From Pseudoscleropodium purum (taxonomy: Eukaryota; Streptophyta; Bryopsida; Hypnales; Brachytheciaceae), in assembly GCA_963969395.1 (NCBI GenBank), contig OZ017803.1:1612001-1676000 (forward strand): DNA of 64,000 nt. The letters are read 5' to 3'. The notes beneath the pieces were generated by a model. That model made no database searches. It was not told where the DNA came from and worked only from the letters and a program-made list of their open reading frames with translations. A program made the position numbers and the translations under genes. The stretch's first letter is position 1. Each line of letters starts with the position of its first letter. Below are positions 11,988 to 21,879 of the stretch, piece after piece.

Positions 11988-12356
11988 TAAAGACCATAAA
12001 AGTAAAATTAGAAAATTCATTCACAATCAATGTGAATTCCATTTCATTCACAACCACCTTAAACCTTCTCTAGCTTGCTATAAAGAAGATAAATAACTTC
12101 ATCTATTCTAAATAGTTAGCATTCATTTAGAACAAATATGGACCCTACGCAAGGTTGTTTGACTATATGAAAATTTTCATTTCTAGAAAAATTAATTAAT
12201 TAATTAAAAAAATATTTTTTTATTTGACCCAAATAGATTCATGTTGTTTCACTCAAGATTAGAAAGTAGGGACTAAAAAATTTAATTAAATCTTTTTTTA
12301 CTATTAATTTTATTCTTGATTTGTACATTTGTAGATAATCACTTCACTCTATAGGT

Positions 12357-12654
12357 CAGGGTTGATACGACGTCCAAACGCGGACGCTGTGTCCGCAATG
12401 TCCGCTCACATTCGCGGTTCGGCGGACGCAGCGTCCGCCTGTCTGCCCGTCCACCCCATCCGCCCGTCCGATCGACGCACTGACTGATTTGGTCCGCACG
12501 ATCTGGGCGTCCGCCTCGGGCCGTCCGCCCCGTCCATCTGCCCCGCCCCACCCGTCCGCTTTCTGATGACGGTCGGGACGCTGCGTCCACTAGCGTCTGG
12601 ACGTCCGAAAAATGAACGCTATTTTGGGGCGGACATTGAGATTCGTCAACCCTG
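12357..12654. mobile_element. hAT MITE, 298 bp (CAGGGTTGA family, copy 1)
   Basis: Ends CAGGGTTGATACGAC and GATTCGTCAACCCTG, flanked by an 8-bp duplication CTATAGGT/CTATAGGC (12349-12356 and 12655-12662, one mismatch). The interior is strongly GC-rich with repeated GCGTCCG/GGACGC words in an AT-rich neighbourhood. Long spurious ORFs arise here only because stop codons are rare in GC-rich DNA. Confidence 0.85.
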
Positions 12655-12662
12655 CTATAGGC

Positions 12663-14201
12663 CACATTTTCTCTAATGTATACATGAAGAGTACATTTGT
12701 TTAGCGTCCCATGTTAGACTCCAAAAAGTAAATTGGAATGATAGCCTTGTCATGTATAAATGTGTAATAAGGCAAAAACACCTAATAACTATGAACGAAG
12801 AAGAATCTTATCCTTTTTATTATCCCTTTGGCTTTAAACAAAGTGTTTTTTTGCTCATAACTTTTGTATCATATGCTTGTTTTCCATGAAATTTGAAATA
12901 AAGGTTTATGTGGTAGTTTTAGGCTTGAGGAATTTTTTTCATTTAAGAAAATCATTTTTATTTTTTTGAATAGCCCCCAATTGCATGTTTACTTGAACCA
13001 TTTTGGTTTTTTTTAATACTAAGTACTTTTGATTCAAATGTAAATTTGAAGGTCAAAATTGGAATACAAGGATTTCTATTAAAGTTATATAGGTTTATGA
13101 ATAAAATTTCTAAAAGTAGTATATTGTCTACCTTTATTATGTGTTTAAATTGTACTACCTTTATGTACATGTAGAGAAGACAAATTTTTTTCCTAAAGAT
13201 GTTAATTGTTGCAAAGCACATCTTAAGGGTGATTGCAAGAAACACTAGTCCTTTTTGTGTGTCCCTTTGGTCTTTTTGGAGGTGTTTTTCCTTATAACTT
13301 TTGCAATTTAAGTTCGTTTTAGCTTAAATTTGGAGAGGATGTACATGTTGTTGATCTAGACATTCAATAATTTTTTCAATTTAAAAAATAATAATTTTTT
13401 ATTTTTAAGATGGCCCCAATTGGGTATCTACTTTGGTTGTTTGAGGGTTCTTAGTCCTACTTGGGGACCAAAAATGCGATTCTAAGCTAGGGTTTTGCCA
13501 TATTGTAGGTGGACTAACATTCTAAAGACGTCTAATGAGATTTTTGGCAAAGACCCTGGTATAAGGGCTATAGATGGGTTGAAAGTAAACATTGTTTGCG
13601 TAAGCACTATGAAGAAGGGAATTTTTTTATGATGATATTTTTATTCTTGTGGGACCAAAGAGAAGATTAGAAAAACAAATTTTTTTCTTTGAATTTTTTG
13701 AATTTTTTGACTATTTTCTAAAAATCAAATTCAAAAGCATCTATTTTCTTGCATTTTTCTAGGCCTTTTTTTGTTGTGCATACCTTTTAGAGATAAATTT
13801 TTCTAGGTCTGAATTTTCTCACATATACTTTCATGAATTCTTTACAAATTATCTATATTTTATTGTATTAAAAAAAATTATTTAAAAAGTCATAGTATTG
13901 CAAAAATAAGGCTATTTTGAGCCCAAAAAGACAAGTGGTTTTTGCAATCACCTTTAAAGTTAGGAAAAATAAAAAATGGATTTCTTATAGTATTTTTTTT
14001 TTAAATTATTATTTTCTAAAAATCAAATTCCAAAGTATCTATTTTCATTCACTTTTTATCACTCTTTTTTTTTTGCATAACTTTTAAAGATAAATTTTTC
14101 TAAACCTAAAATTTGGCAACACATATTATTTTTAATGCTTTATAAATTATTTATGTTTTATTTCTTCTCAAAAATTATTCCACTATAAATAAAAATACTC
14201 C
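12663..14201. other. AT-rich DNA, no gene seen
   Basis: Contains many T and A runs and diverged internal similarities (a TTTTTCTAGGCC-like segment recurs near 13760 and 14080). A minus-strand ORF of 95 codons at 12958-13245 is Lys/Ile-rich without features and is treated as chance. Confidence 0.5.
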
Positions 14202-14209
14202 AATAGTCA

Positions 14210-14456
14210 TAGGGTTGACAAATCAGTACGTCCGCCCCAAAATAGCGTCCGTAACCCGGACGTCCGGACGCCAGTGGACGCAGCGTCCCTCCCGTCGTCA
14301 AAAGGCGAATGGGCGGGGTGGGGCGGACAGGGCAAACAGGGGGACAAGCGGACGGGGCGGTCCTAGCGGACGCTGCATCCGCTAGGACCGCGAATGTCAG
14401 CGGATGCTGCGGACACAGCGTCCGTGTCGGGACGTTCGACCGTCTTGTCAACCCTA
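14210..14456. mobile_element. hAT MITE, 247 bp (family copy 2)
   Basis: Ends TAGGGTTGACAA and TTGTCAACCCTA, flanked by a perfect 8-bp duplication AATAGTCA (14202-14209 and 14457-14464). The GC-rich interior matches the copies at 21642 and 36877 (CGTCCGCCCCAAAATAGCG near the left end). Confidence 0.9.
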
Positions 14457-14464
14457 AATAGTCA

Positions 14465-15239
14465 AGTTATTTTGAGCCAAAAATGGCATGTGATTCTTGC
14501 AACTATTCCAAATTGGGAATTAAGAATAAAAACTTTTTTGTATTATTATGTATTTAAATGAAATAAGGATGCATTGTCAAATTCAAAATATTGTACACAT
14601 TCTCTAAGCCAATGAATGTGATCCCTTGAAATTTATTGTCATTATAAGAGGGTAAACAAAGATAGGGAAAAAATTAGATTTTACCATTTTTTGGAGATGA
14701 ATATTTTCATGAGTTTTAGGAGACTCTTTAGAAGGCTCCTTACCAATCTCTTTGAGGTTCCATTCTATTCCTTATACAAAAGATACCAAATGCCTTGTGA
14801 AATGATTGTGTAACCCTTTCACAAAATGCCATTTCTCTTTAGGGATGTTTTGGTCAAATACTTTTTGGTTCATTTCTGTCTTGTAAGGCATTTGTCAAAG
14901 TGTCGTGTTGGACATGTATATAATATGTTATTATGTTAAATATGCTCACAAAATATTTTTAAACTATTCTTAGAATATTTTTAAAATCTACCTAATAAAG
15001 ACATAGAGTATTATACATATTGGAGGAGTCTACTCGTAAACTTCCTAGACATCATGTTAAACATCATGTCACGGTATTCAACAAGACAACCCTCCTTCTC
15101 TTATATACTTATATTGTAGCCACTTCTTTTCCACTGTAAACATTGTTGTTTTTAACCCCAGATGGCGATTGTTGAAAAACTGAAAACCAACATGAACCAA
15201 GTCGGAACCTGGACTGGCCATCGTGGCTACGGAACCGGA
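14465..15239. other. AT-rich DNA, no gene seen
   Basis: No ORF or element end was recognised. Confidence 0.5.
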
Positions 15240-15407
15240 ACCTCTAAATTTGTAGTTTACCAGACACTCCAGAGGTGAGCTTGCGGGGGAGTGCCTTCCC
15301 TGGACGAGTTTCATCCCTTTGGCCGGGGTGCCAAGCTGACATGTGCATGGGCCCTACGGTATTCCCGAAAGCTTCCCAATGGCGAAAGCTAGTCTTCGAG
15401 AGCTGCT

Positions 15408-15430
15408 CAGGCTGACGCCCGTGATGTCGG
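15408..15430 (+). promoter_or_regulatory. Conserved upstream TGACG block, gene A2
   Basis: CAGGCTGACGCCCGTGATG, homologous to the A1 block. A TTGACC site follows near 15520. Confidence 0.4.
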
Positions 15431-15907
15431 CAGCGGAAACCCCGTTTTGTCATCTTCCGGCAGTACAGAATGTAAAGCCGTCGCGCGCTGGGATATATAT
15501 AATTCATGAACAAATTAATTGACCAAAGTATGAACCTGTCGAATTGAACGGTCAAATTGAGTCTTCCTTCGAAACCCCGTCCAGGAGGCCAGGAAGCCAG
15601 AACTCCTCCTCTGACTTCCAACCTTGGAGGATAGTGAGTTCCCCTGTGACCAACTCGATCTAACTAACGGCTTCAACTTCGGGTCTCGTCGGACGACACG
15701 TCGCGTCTTTCGCGTTGCCCGACCTTGCCGGCGCCGCTCGGCGCGAATGTTTTACCATGCCACTGACTGTCAGATCATTACTTCCATCCTTAGAATGCGA
15801 TTTGAAGCTGCGCTTCAGTGGATCAAACCTTGGTCTGTCAAGTTCAGGTGAACGCTGACAAAGTCCGCCTAATTTGAATAGAGATCGCTGCAACATGAAT
15901 CGGAATG

Positions 15908-15915
15908 TTTAAAAG
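15908..15915 (+). promoter_or_regulatory. TATA-like box, peptide gene A2
   Basis: TTTAAAAG in the position of the A1 TATA box, with the shared following context AGACCATC. The first bases differ from consensus, so this promoter may be weaker than that of A1. Confidence 0.5.
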
Positions 15916-16178
15916 ACCATCACACTTTCATTCTGCCACAACCAGCTCACCTGAGTTATCGATCAACCCAACCTGAAGCTCGACTTTGAAGCAACTGATT
16001 TACCAAAGCTTGTACATGCACCCGCACAGGAGCAACAAATTGACACTCGAAGCCGGATTCACATCAGTTTGAGAAGCATTCGATCTAAAAACAGCTCTAG
16101 CTATTCCAAGCTTATTTACAGAGTGACCAGCCAGCAGCCCCCGAAAGTCTGATAGTTTCAGGGCGAGAGCTAACTGCC

Positions 16179-16340
16179 ATGACCGTGATGGGCGATGGCG
16201 GATCATCGAAGTGGAGACCTCCGTCGAAGGCTTCTTCCATGGGCGACGGAGGATCGTCCAAGTGGAGGCCTCCGTCCAAGTCTAGTCCCATGGGGGATGG
16301 CGGCTCCTCCAAGTGGAGACCTCCCTCGAAGCGTCAGTAA
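16179..16340 (+). CDS. GDGG/SKW three-repeat peptide A2 (53 aa)
   Basis: Orthologous position to A1 in the second block, same length and repeat plan. Residue 2 is Thr instead of Ala, and the linker after unit 1 is ASS instead of ASP; all three GDGGSSKWRPPSK cores are intact. It ends in TAA where A1, B1 and B2 use TGA. The reading frame is fully open although the surrounding DNA has many indels relative to A1. No known domain. Function is unknown. Confidence 0.8.
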   Translation: MTVMGDGGSSKWRPPSKASSMGDGGSSKWRPPSKSSPMGDGGSSKWRPPSKRQ

Positions 16341-16678
16341 AACAAGCTCGTGGGGTTCATGACAACTGCTCCAGATCATCTTCGACTGTTGACAAATGCA
16401 GCTGACTGAGGCAAGAATTCCAGCTTCAGTTGAATGTCCCGACAAGTTCTTTCGGTGAAGGCAAAAAATTCTTAAACCGGAGAGTGAATCGCAATTGCTT
16501 GCCTGACATTGAAAGATCTTGCAAACCAGCAGATAGATCGAATATGGACCGAGCTGGTCAGGTTCCCCGAATGGGAAGATCTCGACCATTCCATTAATTT
16601 CAATTCATTAGCTCCGATGGAGCCTCAGATCACTCCAAACTCGGAATACCAATTAGTTAGTACAGATTCATTTTAGAT

Positions 16679-16709
16679 GACTAGAGTAGTTTCCTCATTC
16701 TTTATTCAC
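16679..16709. other. Conserved 3' block of peptide gene A2
   Basis: Nearly identical to the block at 7600-7630, including the preceding GTACAGATTCATTTTAGAT. Confidence 0.4.
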
Positions 16710-16714
16710 ACATT

Positions 16715-18340
16715 GTGAAAACGATTTGACATTAATACTACCACGGCTTTAAAGCTGCTCACTTGACACCTTACACAGCTGAATGCATATGAAAGTTTCC
16801 GTTTCTTGAAAGACTTGTGTGCTTCGATTGGTTCTTGTCTGTCAATTCTGAGCTAGGCTCTTTTGAGATAAATCTGAGTGTGATCAATGTGCACATTGGA
16901 TCTGATATCACCTTTAAGAGTTAATAGAATTCACTCCTACGTAAATACAGTGTTTGGAATTAATTTGAAAATCATGTTTCTGAATACACGTACAAAATGT
17001 GATTCCAATATTGACATTCCATATTGAGTGTCCTTTTCTCTGCACGAAGTGTTTGCTGAAAGCGTTACATGTTTCCTCAAGCGTGTTTCAAAATTTGCGT
17101 GCTTGCTGGAACGTTGCTCCAGCATGTTCCAAAACGCTGTGAAAAGTATTGGTGAATGACTGTTGGTCCAGTACATTGAAGTACCGGTACCGACCTTCAA
17201 ATGTGGCACTGCATTGGGCAAGAACTGATTCAGAATTTTCTTCTTTTAAAGATTAACTTGCGTTTCTAGTGACACAACCCAATGTTCAAAGGATGACCCA
17301 TTTCGAAAAGGTTACTTTACAACTCCTAATTAATCAGTAGGAGCAAGGCTCGCCAATTGCAGTCGCTGGCTAGTTTCCTGTTGTCGAAAAAGAGATATAC
17401 AAACGCTGTATTTAAAGATTAAGTAGTACAGTTTTTTGCCTATTGAACCTCCAAGGGATCATTTATCTCCGTGTTGGTCAGTAATGACCGAGCTGAAATT
17501 TTTCCAGCAAATGAGTAGCAACTGCTATGCATCATCAGATACGTGGCGGTTCCGCTATCATATCCCGAAACGTCACTTCCTGCTAAACGGCTCAGTGGAC
17601 CTGCAAGAAAGGAAGGACATGAAATGATTTAATTAGGGAACGAGTCGGGAGGGGATGGGGTTGGAAATCTTAGCTTAGCAGTGCACACAATGTTGTGGAT
17701 AAATGCTATTACGTTTGTTCAACTGGCGTTCGATTATGCTCTGCAACCTAATTCGAATAACTATCCTATTGATATGAACTCATTGAGAAGATGAGAAGCC
17801 CTTGTTCGCTGGTCTAACAATCAACTTCAGATTGCAGTAGGACGAGTGCGTCTGAAGTCTACGCCCCGGAAAGGACAGATGCAGAAGTCTGCGTTGTCGC
17901 GTGCGAATTGCAACAGTGCTAATCACGGTCTGCCGACCCTGCTTATCAGTCGGACAGGCGAAAAGCTCCAATATATGGCCCCACAAGGCCACATCGACCA
18001 AAAGGTGACTGGCATACTCCTGCAATCGAGGCCTTGCAACCACTGCGAAACAACCTCAAATTCCTTCATTTTCTTTTTCCCCCAGTATTAATATTCATTC
18101 ATCGGTCATAGAGTTGACATTACTGGTCATTTCAAATCATACCCAACCCTGCATTACTACATAATTTAGGTCTTCGATGCAAATCAAGTTAACGTAGTAT
18201 GTGCAGCTTGTGAATTACCTAGTTATGAATGTACTCACCCCCGGAGTCTTCGCAAAGTCGTTGAGAAATCCATTGAAGTTTAATTAATTGCAGTAATTAA
18301 CTGCTTTTGCTCATGCTCTTTTCTGTATTGCCAGAAATCA
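16715..18340. other. Spacer between peptide genes A2 and B2
   Basis: Homologous to 7640-9170. The best conserved part is about 17950-18250 (CCACATCGACCAAAAGG through the CCCCCGGAGTCTT segment). No ORF stays collinear between the two copies. Confidence 0.4.
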
Positions 18341-18388
18341 TGGTTTTCCTGGACCAGTTCCCAGTGTGAAAAATCTTTGGCAGCTGCG

Positions 18389-18410
18389 CATGCTGACGCC
18401 CTTGATGCTC
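18389..18410 (+). promoter_or_regulatory. Conserved upstream TGACG block, gene B2
   Basis: CATGCTGACGCCCTTGATGC about 590 bp upstream of the B2 TATA box. Two TTTTGACC W-box-like sites lie near 18630-18650, one more than in B1. Confidence 0.4.
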
Positions 18411-18980
18411 GCAGCAGGACCCAGCCGAGGAATTTCACTTAAGAATACTATATGGTAGCAGTACGCAAGTGCTTGTCAATTCACTGAATACTCCTGGGGC
18501 GCCGGCCGGGGCGGGCCAGGTCTTTCACTTGTACTCTCCTTTCGCAATAAAATCTTCTAATCAATAGCTCAAGTGGGGTTCACTTGTACTCATGGCGGCA
18601 GAGTATCCAAGAATTAGCTGTCTCTGACCATTTTGACCGGGATTTTGACCAAATATTGGTAATTATCGAATTATCATCACCCTTTCCTACGAAACCGTCG
18701 CTTCTCCTCTTCCATGCACCCTCGGAGGGAGTCACTTCCGCCGTCAACTAGTACGACTTGCAAGTTTGGGTCTTCATTGGACGACACCTTCCGTATATTG
18801 CGTTGCTTCGCCAGCTCCGGCCGGTCTTCACGAATATAAAAAATACCAGTCAGAACACCCACTTCCTTTGAATGCAATTCGAAGCTGCATGCGCTTGATC
18901 AACGTTGGTCCTTACAGACGTTCGCTGACCGATCGAGTCCGCGTAATTTGAACAGTCCAGATCCTACATAAAGCGGAAGG

Positions 18981-18988
18981 TATAAAAG
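18981..18988 (+). promoter_or_regulatory. TATA box, peptide gene B2
   Basis: TATAAAAG followed by AGCACC, matching B1. The leader continues with GAATGAACCAAACAGTC and later GTGATCAATTGACAC, a segment also seen in the leader at 26240. Confidence 0.6.
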
Positions 18989-19267
18989 AGCACCACAGAG
19001 AATGAACCAAACAGTCATTCTTCCAAAACAATCTCAGCTGAGTGATCAATTGACACAACTCGAAGACGCTTGCTGAAATTTTTTAGATATCGACCTTAGC
19101 TTACACCTGGAATTCAGATTTGACACATACCCAGCTTCTAATTGACGTGAGTGTCATTCATTGTTTGAATCTAAGATCTTACTGATTTAAGGCTACAGAG
19201 TGGCCAGCATTTTCCGAGAGCTTCAGACGTCTACTGAGGTCCTCAGAGAGCGAGCTAATTAATTCCC

Positions 19268-19429
19268 ATGGCCGTGATGGGCGATGGGGGATCATCGAAG
19301 TGGAGGCCTCCGTCGAAGGCGTCGCCCTTGGGCGACGGAGGATCGTCCAAGTGGAGACCTCAGTCCAAGTCTAGTCCCATGGGGGATGGCGGCTCCTCCA
19401 AGTGGAGACCTCCGTCGAAGCGCCAATGA
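19268..19429 (+). CDS. GDGG/SKW three-repeat peptide B2 (53 aa)
   Basis: Orthologous position to B1, 53 residues, three units. Two replacements relative to B1: the first residue of unit 2 is Leu instead of Met, and unit 2 has RPQSK instead of RPPSK. The Leu change removes a possible internal start, which supports the upstream ATG as the real start. The GDGGSSKW part is intact in all three units, suggesting it is the most constrained region. Function is unknown. Confidence 0.8.
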   Translation: MAVMGDGGSSKWRPPSKASPLGDGGSSKWRPQSKSSPMGDGGSSKWRPPSKRQ

Positions 19430-19759
19430 AACTAGCTTGTTGGGATCATGCTAAACGATTCACACCATGCGTGCACGACTGTCGCCATTGGCAACGAAAG
19501 GAGGAATTCGAATTCCGGGTTCGATTGAACAACCCGACCAATTTATTCCCTCCCTTGCTTGCGATGAACTCAATTCTCCAATCAAAGAATCAAGTGCAAT
19601 GGACTTAGTAAGCTCATCCTGGGGAATATTGATCGAACGACCTTGCTCTTTATCGACTTCACCGAATTTAACGGAGATCTCGAGCATTTCATTCATTCCA
19701 ATTCGATCGAGAGCTCCGAAATGGTTCACAATTTCTTCATTTGATTACTATATTTACCT

Positions 19760-19789
19760 GACTAGAGTAGCTCCTGATTCTTTATGAAT
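19760..19789. other. Conserved 3' block of peptide gene B2
   Basis: GACTAGAGTAGCTCCTGATTC, then TTTATGAATC; the TTTATTCA part seen in the other three genes is changed here. Confidence 0.3.
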
Positions 19790-19869
19790 CATCGATCGAT
19801 CTCAGGATGTTGAGACGATCTGGTGATATATGATTTAACAATTTAATATCACAGTTTTGAAGTGCTCAT

Positions 19870-21110
19870 TGGTTAATACGTGAAATAGTCGACTGTACAT
19901 ATGAAAGGCTTCGATTGATTGCAACACTTGTCTACAGATTGCATTGGGCTGCTCTTCGACAATGTCAATGCTGTCGATTGTCTATCTTTAAATTGTGGGC
20001 TGAAGCTGTTGTACCTAAAATCTGTACGTGAACACCTTCTCGAGTGCCGAGCTTCTAATACAGGACTATAACAGTAATTAGAAAGAACAGATTCAGAATT
20101 TTTGTTTCCTTTAGTTCTACGAGTAAAACATTTTGGTGACACTAATGAAAGAAGATCCATTGCAAAAAGGTAGACCTGGATAAATTACAACTTGCTTCTA
20201 ATCTCAGCTGAAGGAATAACCTCTGCTAGGAATCCTTAGATTCAACACTAGGCAAACATTCAGCTTACCAATGGGTTAGAGCTATGGTCGGTAGCTAGAC
20301 AAAATCTGAAGAAACAACTTGCAAAATTTATTACAAATCCAAGGACAATACAGTCAACGGTCAATAGATAGAGTAGTTAGGAGTGTATTATTCCAAACGA
20401 AAAATTTGGTAAATTGATCATAATTCATTACAATGGCATGTTTGAGAGCATCAATTGTGACATTCAAGTGCTCAAAGCTCTAATTGAAAAAGCTCTAAAA
20501 CTGAGACTCTTATAGACAGGCTGGAAATGCCAATTTCTGAAAATTTTGTTAACTAAGATTCAATCTCTTTATATTTTTGTTTGCAATGAGTTTTTCTTCA
20601 TTTATGTAAAAAATGAAAAAATATTAAAAGAATTTCCATTATCATTTGCTTTATCATTATTACTTCACAATCCAGAGCGTCGTAATTAAAAAAATTACCG
20701 ACTTGCAATGTACGCCTGTACATAAAATTCTGTTCACGTAGCTCAGAGAGTCAGAGTTTTCATACTGTTCCACCCTCTTGTGCCTCCACAATTAGTAAGC
20801 GTTAATTTCACGACTTTAGCACTTCTCAGAGTGTGTACCGTGAAACGTATCTTAAATCTCTAGTTTTGAGCTTTGTGTAAATGAATGTCACAAATTTTGA
20901 CGCCCAGAATGACGTCAATTTAACGTTAAAATGAAGATCCACAGCATAATTATCGACTCCTCCATCACCACCAAATGTACAGACCCTAAGAAGGCGCCAG
21001 GAACAAAACTTTAATTCTGAAACAAAGATCGTCGTAGTGGACCCAGAAACCTCATTCACAGTCAATGTGAACTCCAATTTCATTCATAACCACCTCGGTA
21101 AGGCGCACCT
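19870..21110. other. Downstream part of duplication copy 2, no gene
   Basis: Homologous to about 10690-12080. A minus-strand ORF at 20826-21083 has no recognisable domain and is not open in copy 1, so I do not call it. Confidence 0.4.
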
Positions 21111-21130
21111 CTCAAGCCTCAAAGTCATGT

Positions 21131-21405
21131 AAGGTAGGTACACCTAAATGTGCCATTGACCTTAAACCGCCACCTACACTATGTGTACGTCTCCAAAGTC
21201 AGTTCTATACCTATGTGGAAGAAATGCCTTTAGAACCAAACTTTGTTCCTTAATAACTTTGGCATAAAGTATCTAAATGCCACATTCTCTAGTGTGTTGG
21301 AACCTCCTTTCACTTATCAACAAGAACATATGAAAATCTAACCAATGTAAGAATAGCAAATAGTCTCAATTGCAAAAAGTGGCATTTATGAGAGTACTTG
21401 CCTTA
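21131..21405. mobile_element. MITE, about 275 bp (GGTAGGTAC family, copy 1)
   Basis: Left end AAGGTAGGTACACC and right end AGTACTTGCCTTA form imperfect inverted repeats. The interior matches copies at 29708, 48183 and the split copy at 48931/60976 (CCTCCTTTC-ACTT-CAACAAGAACATATG region). No ORF. The target duplication could not be fixed; TAA/TTA is possible. Confidence 0.7.
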
Positions 21406-21641
21406 TAAGAAGGTAGAAACTAATATGAATTAGATAATTAATGAGTTGCACTAGCGGCGAATAGATTATTATACAAACCAATTGTACATTTTTCATGCCC
21501 AACCTTTGATCTTCATGATCTAAAGGTGTAAAAAGCAAGTTGAAAGGAAAGAAGGTTATTAATTGTAACTTGTAATTGCAATGGTGATGGGTTGTCAATG
21601 GAATTATGTCACATTAGCGTTGAAAAGTCAACAACCAATTA

Positions 21642-21871
21642 CAGGGTTGACAAATCAATACGTCCGCCCCAAAATAGTGTCTGTAACCCGAACGTCCGTC
21701 CTCACAGACACCAGCGGATGCAGCGTCCCTCCCGTTGTCGAAAGGCGGACGGGCAGGGCGGGGTGGACAGGGTGGATGTTGCGTCCGCCGGGACCGCGAA
21801 TGTCAGCAAACGCTGTGGACATAGCGTCCGCGTCTAGACATCCCAGACGTCCAACCGTCCTGTCAACCCTG
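21642..21871. mobile_element. hAT MITE, 230 bp (family copy 3)
   Basis: Ends CAGGGTTGACAAATC and CTGTCAACCCTG, flanked by a perfect 8-bp duplication ACCAATTA (21634-21641 and 21872-21879). GC-rich interior like the other copies. Confidence 0.9.
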
Positions 21872-21879
21872 ACCAATTA

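Larger units (their letters stand above)
6290..12080. repeat. Segmental duplication, copy 1 (two peptide genes)
   Basis: This block aligns in direct orientation with about 15240-21110. Shared landmarks in the same order are the upstream TGACG block, the three-repeat peptide ORF A, a conserved stretch at 8780-9080, a second TGACG block, peptide ORF B, a CCGACTTG block near 11240, and a closing CATTCACAATCAATGTGAA segment near 12020. Divergence and indels outside the ORFs are considerable, so the duplication is not recent. Boundaries are approximate, read by eye. Confidence 0.7.
15240..21110. repeat. Segmental duplication, copy 2 (two peptide genes)
   Basis: Direct repeat of about 6290-12080 with the same order of landmarks. 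The two A genes lie 8,871 bp apart and the two B genes 9,186 bp apart. The copy ends near the CATTCACAGTCAATGTGAA segment at 21053, just before a MITE at 21131. Confidence 0.7.

Noticed and set aside
12339..12665. 108-codon minus-strand ORF
   Set aside because: It coincides with a GC-rich MITE and its two target duplications.
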